A DNA stretch of 47,051 nt from Amycolatopsis azurea DSM 43854 (GTDB taxonomy: Bacteria > Actinomycetota > Actinomycetes > Mycobacteriales > Pseudonocardiaceae): contig NZ_MUXN01000033.1 of the NCBI RefSeq assembly GCF_001995215.1, positions 1 to 47,051 of the forward strand, written 5' to 3'. Position 1 is the stretch's first letter. The number at the start of each line of letters is the position of its first letter. The translations under genes and the position numbers were made by a program. The notes under the pieces are model-generated. The model was not told where the DNA came from. It did no database searches and worked only from the letters and a program-made list of their open reading frames with translations. Below are positions 41,176 through 47,051 of the stretch, in pieces.

Positions 41176-41919
41176 ATGCGTAAGGGGATGTCGCACAGCG
41201 CGCGGTCAGCGATGTTCGCGCCGCTCGACCAGATCGGCCGGGCGGAAGCGGTCACCGCGCGCCTGGTCGACGCCATCACGCTCGGACTGCTGGCCGACTC
41301 GGAACAGCTGCCGAGCGAAGCCGAACTGGCCGCCCAGTTCGGCGTCTCCACCGTGACCGTTCGCGAAGCGCTCGTGGCCTTGCGACAACAGGGGCTCGTA
41401 GAGACGCGACGCGGCCGAGGCGGCGGAAGCTTCGTGAAGACGCCTGCCAACCCTTCGACTGCTTCATGGCGAGAGCGCCTTCGCACGGTCTCGCTGTCCG
41501 ACCTTCGTGACGTCGGCGATCACTACCTCGCCATCGCCGGCGCCGCGGCCAAACTCGCCGCCGAGCGGAGTTCGCCCGAAGACGTCGAGCGGCTCGAACT
41601 GGCGACCGAGGACATCCGCACCGCGACCGGCACGGAGGCGTCGCGCGCCGAGCGCCAGTTCCACCTCGAAGTCGCGGCGGCCGCGCAGTCGCCTCGGTTG
41701 ACCAGGGAAGAAGTGCAGTTGCAGAGCGAGCGGGGCGGGCTGCTCTGGCTGCCGCTCGAACCGCACGGCACCAGGGAAAACGCCTACGCCGAACACCGCG
41801 CGATCACCGCCGCCATCGCACAGGGCGACGGCGAGCTGGCCAGAAAACTCACCGAGGAACACATCCTCGATGCGATAGACCGGCTGGCGGACGTGCATTT
41901 AGACCTTCTGGCCCCTTAA
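41176..41919 (+). CDS. GntR-family regulator, FadR/FCD type
   Basis: 247 residues. The winged helix-turn-helix lies at about residues 25-90 (LPSEAELAAQFGVSTVTVRE, then ALVALRQQGLVETRRGRGGG). It is followed by an all-helical FCD-like ligand domain with conserved-looking Asp and His positions (DHYLAIAG, RQFHLEVA, EHRAITAAI). AAGGG lies 6 nt before ATG 41176. It is divergent from the dehydrogenase-importer operon, 158 bp between starts, and is the likely local repressor; the effector may be a polyamine or GABA pathway intermediate (inference). A Cache-domain gene follows after 23 bp. Confidence 0.9.
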   Translation: MRKGMSHSARSAMFAPLDQIGRAEAVTARLVDAITLGLLADSEQLPSEAELAAQFGVSTVTVREALVALRQQGLVETRRGRGGGSFVKTPANPSTASWRERLRTVSLSDLRDVGDHYLAIAGAAAKLAAERSSPEDVERLELATEDIRTATGTEASRAERQFHLEVAAAAQSPRLTREEVQLQSERGGLLWLPLEPHGTRENAYAEHRAITAAIAQGDGELARKLTEEHILDAIDRLADVHLDLLAP

Positions 41920-41942
41920 GCTGCGGCATCCGCGCATCCGAG

Positions 41943-42686
41943 GTGAGCATCGTGAACGACACACCGTCCGCCGGTTCCGAGGTCGTCGATCAGGTATCCG
42001 CACTGGTCGAGGACGTCTTCGGCAGACTGAAGCCGGTTCTGGCCGGCGCCGAGGGACTCTTGGCCGCATCAGGCGATGTCACCGCCGAAGACCTGACCCG
42101 CCTCCGGCCGCAGGTCTTCGACGTCCTCGGCGGCCTGGTCGTCGGCGCCGGGTTCATCAGCGCGCCGAACGCGCTGGCCGATCAGGAATTCGGCTTCGAA
42201 TGGTGGACCGAGACCGGCGACGCCGAACCGGTGCAACTGGTCATCAGCCTCGATCCGGACAGCGACAACTTCCTCGACTACACCAGGCAGTCGTGGTTCA
42301 CCGTCCCGCGCGACACCGGCCGCCGCCACATCAACGGCCCGTACGTCGACTACCTCTGCACCGACGAGTACACCCTGACCTTCACCGTCCCCGTACGGCG
42401 CGAAGGCGCTTTCGCGGGCGTTGTCGGCGCGGACATCTACGTGCGTGAGGTCGAGCGTCTGCTCCAACCGAAACTGCGCGCGCTCGGCGGCCGCGCGGCG
42501 CTGGTCAACGCCCAGGGCCGGGTGATCGTGTCGAACAACGCGCGGCAGGCCACCGGGTCGCTCGTCCGCGAGGTCGACGTCCCGGCGTGGTGGTCCTCCG
42601 GCGCGGCACCGGTCACGACGGAGACCGGCACGCGGCTGCGCCGCTGCGGGGACTCGCCGATCGCCTTGGTCAGGTCCGAGCGCTGA
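41943..42686 (+). CDS. Cache (PDC-like) domain protein
   Basis: About 247 residues from GTG 41943; GTG 41952 (VNDTPSAG) is also possible. The N-terminal half is helical. WWTETGDAEPVQLVISLDPDSDNFLDYTRQSWFTVPRDTGRRHINGPYVDYLCTDEYTLTFTVPV and the following GVVGADIYV form a Cache-type small-molecule sensor fold. I see no signal peptide, membrane helix or output domain, so it is probably a cytosolic binding protein. Its place after the GntR gene suggests that it senses the same ligand or acts with that regulator. Its end overlaps the convergent PucR gene by 17 bp. Confidence 0.8.
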   Translation: MSIVNDTPSAGSEVVDQVSALVEDVFGRLKPVLAGAEGLLAASGDVTAEDLTRLRPQVFDVLGGLVVGAGFISAPNALADQEFGFEWWTETGDAEPVQLVISLDPDSDNFLDYTRQSWFTVPRDTGRRHINGPYVDYLCTDEYTLTFTVPVRREGAFAGVVGADIYVREVERLLQPKLRALGGRAALVNAQGRVIVSNNARQATGSLVREVDVPAWWSSGAAPVTTETGTRLRRCGDSPIALVRSER

Positions 42687-44142
42687 CCTGCAGCGCGAGC
42701 CAGAATTCGGCGCGCACGCCGGGGGAATCGAGATCGCGGCCGGTCAGTTCGGCCACCTTGCGCACGCGGTTGCGCAAGGTGTGCCGGTGGACGCCGAGCC
42801 GCGCGGACGCCAGATCCCAATGACCGTGGTGTTCGAGCCAGCAGGTCAGCGAGGCGACCAGTTCGCCCCGGCCGGTTTCGTCGTGCTGCCGCAACGGCGC
42901 CAGCAGGCTGTCCGAAAACGCTTGCGCCGCCTGGGAATCGACCATCTCCAGGAAGCCGCGTCCGGCGTGTTCGGCGAACCGGACCAGCGGCGTTCGCTCG
43001 GCCTTCGCCGCTTCCGCCGCCTGTTTCGCCTGCCGGAGCCCGGCCGGGAAATCCACTGTGGACACCGGATCGGACAGCCCGGCGTGCAGGCCGCCGATCC
43101 GCGAAGCCTGCCGGGCGACGACGTCCACGTCGCCGAGCGCGATCACGAAGGCCCCGGACTCGCCGAAGAACACCTTCTCCCCGGACGCTTCGGCGTCGAG
43201 CGCGTCGGCGAGCGACCGGCGCGCGGACGCGGGTCCGGTGACGGCCAGAACGGACCACGGCGCCTCCGGGACACCGCCCCAGAGCGACTTCATCGTCCGC
43301 GTGGCGAGTTCGGCGTGCCCCGCGGCGAGCAGGTCGCACAGCCCGGACCGTAACCGACGCAAGGCGACGACGTTCTCACGGTTCTGTTCCAGCGCAAGGG
43401 AAAGCAACGACACCGCGGTGTTGACGATGTGCTGCCCCGCGGCGTCGAGCGGCTCGCGGGTGCCGACCACGAGCACGCCGCGCGCACGGGTGTCGAGCGT
43501 CTGAAGAACGGCTTCGTACTCCCCCACCGCTGTCACCAGTGTGCCCGCGCGCAGCCGCTCGAGATCTTCCCGGATCTGGTCGGCGAAAGGACGCGCGGAC
43601 GACGGTGCGGCCTCGGTGACCGCACCCGAAGAATCGAGCAGGAGCACCCAGCCGTCGACCAGCTTCGCCAGTTTGCGCACCACCCCACCGGGCCCGCCCT
43701 TGCCGACGGCGGTCCTGGTCAGTTCCTGCTGCCCCTTGCCGGTGCGGACTAGCGAGGCGTACTCGTCGGCGGCGACCGCCCGGGAGACCGCGCGCGTGAT
43801 CGCGATGAACGGCGTCTTCCTCGGCACTTCGAGCACCGGGAGCCCGACCTCTTCGGCGGTGTCCACGAGGGACCGGGGGATGCTCTCGTGACTGAGCCCG
43901 ACCCCGAAACCGAGGCCGGCCACACCGGCGTCGACCAGCCGCCGGATGTAGCCGGGTGACGTGGTCTCATCGAGCGCGAGACCGGTGGTCAGCAGGAGTT
44001 CGCCGCCTTCGAGGAAGGCCTGGGGATCGGTCAGTTCGGTGGGATGGACCCAGCCGATCGGGCGGTCGAGCCCGGCCTCCGCCGCCCGCACGCGCAGGCC
44101 GAGCGCGGGTTCGGCCGCGAGGGCGGCGAGCGTCAGTGCCAT
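42670..44142 (-). CDS. PucR-family transcriptional regulator (GabR-like)
   Basis: 490 residues from ATG 44142 (MALTLAALAAEPALGLRV). An N-terminal PucR ligand domain (AGLDRPIGWVHPTELTDPQAFLEGGELLLTTG) is followed by a GGDEF-like middle region and a C-terminal HTH_30 domain (LASARLGVHRHTLRNRVRKV). Regulators of this type control GABA and purine use; in Corynebacterium a PucR-type GabR activates gabTDP. It is divergent from gabT with 110 bp between starts. A 12-bp palindrome sits in that gap. A TAGAGT hexamer 8 bp before the ATG suggests a leaderless message. Confidence 0.92.
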   Translation of the reverse strand: MALTLAALAAEPALGLRVRAAEAGLDRPIGWVHPTELTDPQAFLEGGELLLTTGLALDETTSPGYIRRLVDAGVAGLGFGVGLSHESIPRSLVDTAEEVGLPVLEVPRKTPFIAITRAVSRAVAADEYASLVRTGKGQQELTRTAVGKGGPGGVVRKLAKLVDGWVLLLDSSGAVTEAAPSSARPFADQIREDLERLRAGTLVTAVGEYEAVLQTLDTRARGVLVVGTREPLDAAGQHIVNTAVSLLSLALEQNRENVVALRRLRSGLCDLLAAGHAELATRTMKSLWGGVPEAPWSVLAVTGPASARRSLADALDAEASGEKVFFGESGAFVIALGDVDVVARQASRIGGLHAGLSDPVSTVDFPAGLRQAKQAAEAAKAERTPLVRFAEHAGRGFLEMVDSQAAQAFSDSLLAPLRQHDETGRGELVASLTCWLEHHGHWDLASARLGVHRHTLRNRVRKVAELTGRDLDSPGVRAEFWLALQVSART

Positions 44143-44159
44143 GTTGTCCAACTCTACTC

Positions 44160-44171
44160 GTCGATATCGAC
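44160..44171. promoter_or_regulatory. Palindrome between pucR-type gene and gabT
   Basis: GTCGATATCGAC is a perfect 12-bp palindrome in the 110-bp divergent region. It is a candidate site for the PucR regulator. No full promoter for gabT could be assigned with confidence. Confidence 0.4.
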
Positions 44172-44252
44172 AAGATGTCGAGCTGACGCCGACCGGCCCG
44201 GCTCTCATCCTGGAAGGCGACCCCCGTCCCTCGCGTCCGCAGGAGTTTGGCC

Positions 44253-45584
44253 GTGACCGTCACCACCGAGACGCAGCGCAGGCTGCGCACCGAGATCCCC
44301 GGCCCCGCCTCACGCGCCTTGCAGGAGCGACGCGCGGCCGTCGTCGCCGCGGGCGTGAGCTCGGTGCTGCCCGTCTACGTCACCTCGGCCGAAGGCGGCC
44401 TGCTCACCGACGCCGACGGCAACGTCCTGATCGACTTCGGTTCCGGCATCGCGGTGACCAACGTCGGCCACGCCGCCCCCGCCGTCGTGGACCGCGTCCG
44501 CGAGCAGGTCGGCCGGTTCACGCACACGTGTTTCATGGTCACGCCGTACGAGGGCTACGTCGAGGTGTGCGAAGCGCTCGACAAGCTGACCCCGGGCACC
44601 CACGAGAAGCGTTCGGTGCTGTTCAACTCCGGCGCCGAGGCCGTCGAGAACGCGGTGAAGATCGCGCGCGCCGCGACCGGCCGCCAGGCCGTGGTCGTGT
44701 TCGACCACGCCTACCACGGCCGCACCAACCTGACGATGGCGCTGACCGCGAAGTCCATCCCCTACAAGCACGGTTTCGGCCCGTTCGCGCCCGAGGTCTA
44801 CCGGGTCCCGGGCTCGTACCCGTACCGCGACGGCCTGTCCGGCCCCGAAGCGGCCCGGATCGCCATCGACCGCATCGAGAAGCAGATCGGCGGCGACCAG
44901 GTCGCGGCCGTCGTACTGGAGCCGGTGCAGGGCGAGGGCGGGTTCATCGAGCCCGCTCCCGGCTTCCTGCCCGCGCTTTCCCGCTGGTGCACCGAGAACG
45001 GTGTCGTGTTCGTCGCCGACGAGGTGCAGACCGGGTTCTGCCGCACCGGCGAGTGGTTCGCCTCCACACACGAAGACGTCGTGCCGGATCTGATCGCCAC
45101 CGCCAAGGGCATCGCGGGCGGCCTCCCGCTCGCCGCCGTCACCGGCCGCGCGGAACTGCTCGACGCGGTCGGCCCGGGCGGGCTCGGCGGAACCTACGGC
45201 GGTAACCCGATCGCGTGCGCCGCGGCACTCGGCTCGATCGAGACCATGCGCCAGGAGAACCTCGCCGCGTCGGCGAAGCGCATCGAGAACGCGGTGCTGC
45301 CGCGGCTGCGCGCACTGGCCGAGGAGACCGGCGTGATCGGCGACGTCCGCGGGCGCGGCGCGATGCTGGCCGCCGAGTTCGTGAAGCCGGGCACCACCGA
45401 ACCCGACGCCGACCTGACCAAGCGCGTCGCGCAGGCCTGCCACCAGGCCGGCGTCGTCGTCCTCACCTGCGGCACCTACGGCAACGTCGTCCGGCTGCTG
45501 CCGCCGCTGTCCCTGTCCACCGAACTGCTCGATGAGGGCCTGTCGGTCCTGGAGCACGCTGTCCGTACGGAGGCCGTCAAGTGA
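44253..45584 (+). CDS. gabT: 4-aminobutyrate aminotransferase
   Basis: 443 residues; a class III PLP aminotransferase that turns GABA and 2-oxoglutarate into succinate semialdehyde and glutamate. GTG 44253 (VTVTTETQRR) is chosen because AGGAG lies 7 nt upstream; the TTG at 44247 is too close. Motifs: FNSGAEAVENAVKIARAATG, FDHAYHGRT, the PLP-binding Asp in FVADEVQTGFCRTG and Lys in TAKGIAGGLPLAAVTG. Its TGA stop overlaps the GTG start of the next dehydrogenase, so the two are translationally coupled. Confidence 0.94.
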   Translation: MTVTTETQRRLRTEIPGPASRALQERRAAVVAAGVSSVLPVYVTSAEGGLLTDADGNVLIDFGSGIAVTNVGHAAPAVVDRVREQVGRFTHTCFMVTPYEGYVEVCEALDKLTPGTHEKRSVLFNSGAEAVENAVKIARAATGRQAVVVFDHAYHGRTNLTMALTAKSIPYKHGFGPFAPEVYRVPGSYPYRDGLSGPEAARIAIDRIEKQIGGDQVAAVVLEPVQGEGGFIEPAPGFLPALSRWCTENGVVFVADEVQTGFCRTGEWFASTHEDVVPDLIATAKGIAGGLPLAAVTGRAELLDAVGPGGLGGTYGGNPIACAAALGSIETMRQENLAASAKRIENAVLPRLRALAEETGVIGDVRGRGAMLAAEFVKPGTTEPDADLTKRVAQACHQAGVVVLTCGTYGNVVRLLPPLSLSTELLDEGLSVLEHAVRTEAVK

Positions 45585-47011
45585 GCACCTTTCCTTTTTG
45601 GGTAGCCGGAAAGCCGGTCACCAGCGGCGAGACCGCAGTCGTCCTGCACTCGTTCGACGGGAGCGAGGCGGGTTCGCACCACGTTCCGTCCACTTCGGAC
45701 ATCGAGACCGCTGTCCAGGCCGCGCACGACGTCCAGGACGAGTTCGCGACCCTGCCCGCGCACGTCCGGGCGGGCGCGTTGGACCACGTGTCCCGAGTTC
45801 TGGGTGAGCGGTCCGAAGAGATCGCGCAGCTGATCACCGCCGAGTCCGGCAAGCCGCTGAAGTGGTCGCGCGGCGAGATCGGGCGAGCGGCGTCGACGTT
45901 CCGCTGGGCCGCCGAGGAGGCCCGCCGGTTCTCCGGCGACTTGCAGCGGCTCGACACCGACCCGGGCGGCACCGGGCGGCTCGCGCTGGTGCGCCGGGTG
46001 CCGAAGGGCCCGGTGCTGGGCATCACGCCGTTCAACTTCCCGCTGAACCTGGTGGCGCACAAGGTGGCGCCCGCGATCGCGGTCGGCGCGCCGATCGTGC
46101 TCAAGCCCGCGCCCGCGACGCCGCTGACCGCGCTGCTGCTCGGCGAGATCCTCGCCGAGACCGATCTTCCGGCCGGGAGCTGGTCGATCCTCCCGGTGAG
46201 CAACGAGGAATCGGCCAAGCTGGTCGCGGATCCGCGGCTGCCGGTCGTGTCGTTCACCGGTTCCGTGCCGGTGGGCTGGGGCATCCGCGACAGCGTGCCG
46301 CGCAAGCACGTCGCGCTGGAACTCGGCGGCAACGCGGCGGTACTGGTCTGTCCTGATTGGACGGACCTGGACTTCGCGGCGCAGCGGATCGCGACGTTCG
46401 CGATGTACCAGGCCGGGCAGTCGTGCATCTCGGTGCAGCGCGTGTACGCGCACGCCGACGTCTACGAAGAGCTGCGCGCGAAGGTGCTGGAGCAGGTGCG
46501 CGCGCTCGGGACCGGCAACCCGCGCACGGACGGCGTCGACGTCGGCCCGCTGATCAACGACGCCGCCGCTTCCCGGGTGGAGTCGTGGATCACCGCGGCC
46601 GTCGAGGCGGGCGGCGAACTGCTGACCGGCGGCAAGCGCGACGGCGCGACCGTCGAGCCGACCGTGCTCGCGAACGTGCCGGAGGACGCGTCGGTGATGG
46701 CCGACGAGGTCTTCGGACCGGTCGTGTCGATCACGCGGGTGGAGTCGGTGGAGGACGGCGTGCGCCGGATCAACGACTCGCGCTTCGGACTCCAGGCGGG
46801 CGTGTTCACGCGCGACCTGCCGACGGCGTTCGACGTGTCCGCGAAGCTGCGCGTCGGTGGCGTGCTCGTCGGCGACGTGCCGAGCTTCCGCGCGGACCAG
46901 ATGCCCTACGGCGGCGTGAAGGACTCCGGTGTCGGCCGCGAAGGCCCGGCCTCGGCGATGGCGGACTTCACCGAGGAGCGCGTCACCGTCCTTACCGGCC
47001 TGACTCTCTGA
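45581..47011 (+). CDS. gabD: Aldehyde dehydrogenase, probable succinate-semialdehyde dehydrogenase
   Basis: 476 residues, start GTG 45581 within the GTGA overlap with gabT. Aldehyde dehydrogenase motifs: ITPFNFPLNLVAHKVAPA, LELGGNAAVLV with the general base Glu, and the catalytic Cys in YQAGQSCISVQRV. The C-terminal PYGGVKDSGVGREGP block is normal. It would oxidise the succinate semialdehyde made by GabT to succinate. The sequence is not of the canonical GabD length or motif set (CxxAxxR replaced by SCISVQR), so another aldehyde substrate is possible. Its TGA stop sits in a CTGACC box 21 nt from the terminal repeat. Confidence 0.85.
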   Translation: MSTFPFWVAGKPVTSGETAVVLHSFDGSEAGSHHVPSTSDIETAVQAAHDVQDEFATLPAHVRAGALDHVSRVLGERSEEIAQLITAESGKPLKWSRGEIGRAASTFRWAAEEARRFSGDLQRLDTDPGGTGRLALVRRVPKGPVLGITPFNFPLNLVAHKVAPAIAVGAPIVLKPAPATPLTALLLGEILAETDLPAGSWSILPVSNEESAKLVADPRLPVVSFTGSVPVGWGIRDSVPRKHVALELGGNAAVLVCPDWTDLDFAAQRIATFAMYQAGQSCISVQRVYAHADVYEELRAKVLEQVRALGTGNPRTDGVDVGPLINDAAASRVESWITAAVEAGGELLTGGKRDGATVEPTVLANVPEDASVMADEVFGPVVSITRVESVEDGVRRINDSRFGLQAGVFTRDLPTAFDVSAKLRVGGVLVGDVPSFRADQMPYGGVKDSGVGREGPASAMADFTEERVTVLTGLTL

Positions 47012-47034
47012 CCAGCTGAAACATTGCCGGAAGA

Positions 47035-47051
47035 AGCAAGGGACCTTTGCT
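47035..47051 (-). repeat. Family A dispersed repeat at the window edge
   Basis: AGCAAGGGACCTTTGCT on plus, ending exactly at the last base. It lies 23 bp after the gabD-like stop. Whether a paired inverted copy follows cannot be seen. Confidence 0.9.

Overview
The window is high-GC actinobacterial DNA. LysX, an accessory SecA2, GlnA2-type glutamine synthetase, a PucR-controlled GABA pathway and a compact NRPS/PKS cluster all fit the Pseudonocardiales. I favour an Amycolatopsis-like genus, but that is inference from gene content and from the dispersed intergenic repeats, not a database match. The left edge looks like the promoter and leader of a ribosomal RNA operon running out of the window. 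The right edge ends on the last base of a copy of the dispersed repeat. The window may therefore be a whole assembly contig broken at two repeats.

Layout. 1-13.3 kb is mostly housekeeping: secreted amidase, glnA2, an MFS permease, an LppX/LprG-like lipoprotein, a secreted tripeptidyl aminopeptidase, secA2, glutamine-dependent NAD synthetase, a VOC protein, an alkylguanine-DNA alkyltransferase and a DinB protein. 13.6-28.2 kb is a small hybrid NRPS-PKS cluster. One leftward transcript encodes C-PCP, PCP-C-A-PCP, KS-AT-ACP-TE, an MFS exporter, a P450, a type II thioesterase and probably an aldo/keto reductase. A second P450 is transcribed divergently from a 460-bp control region. 28.2-35.4 kb holds lysX, panB, a secreted beta-helix protein, prolyl aminopeptidase and a decayed XRE regulator. 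35.5-47 kb is a polyamine/GABA catabolism locus: an aldehyde dehydrogenase plus PotABCD-like importer operon, a GntR regulator, a Cache-domain protein, a PucR regulator and a gabT-gabD operon.

How the genes may work together. The cluster has one visible adenylation domain, with a valine-like code, followed by one unreduced malonyl-type extension. The predicted product is therefore an N-acylated gamma-amino-beta-keto acid or a derivative of it. The upstream building block must be supplied in trans, because two carrier domains have no partner A domain. The aldo/keto reductase and the two P450s are candidate tailoring enzymes, and the MFS protein is a candidate exporter. At the right end, imported polyamines or GABA would be oxidised through gamma-aminobutyraldehyde, GABA and succinate semialdehyde to succinate.

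The most unusual feature is a dispersed 17-bp imperfect palindrome, AGCAAAGGTCCCTTGCT, with 17 copies. Eight copies form four long hairpins at gene ends. One copy lies in the coding sequence or leader of an ABC ATPase gene, one lies in the 5' UTR of the aldehyde dehydrogenase operon, and three supply part of a stop codon. Three other long palindromes share a loop-like core (ACTCAACG-like) but have unrelated stems. The repeat is absent from the NRPS-PKS cluster but lies immediately on both sides of it.
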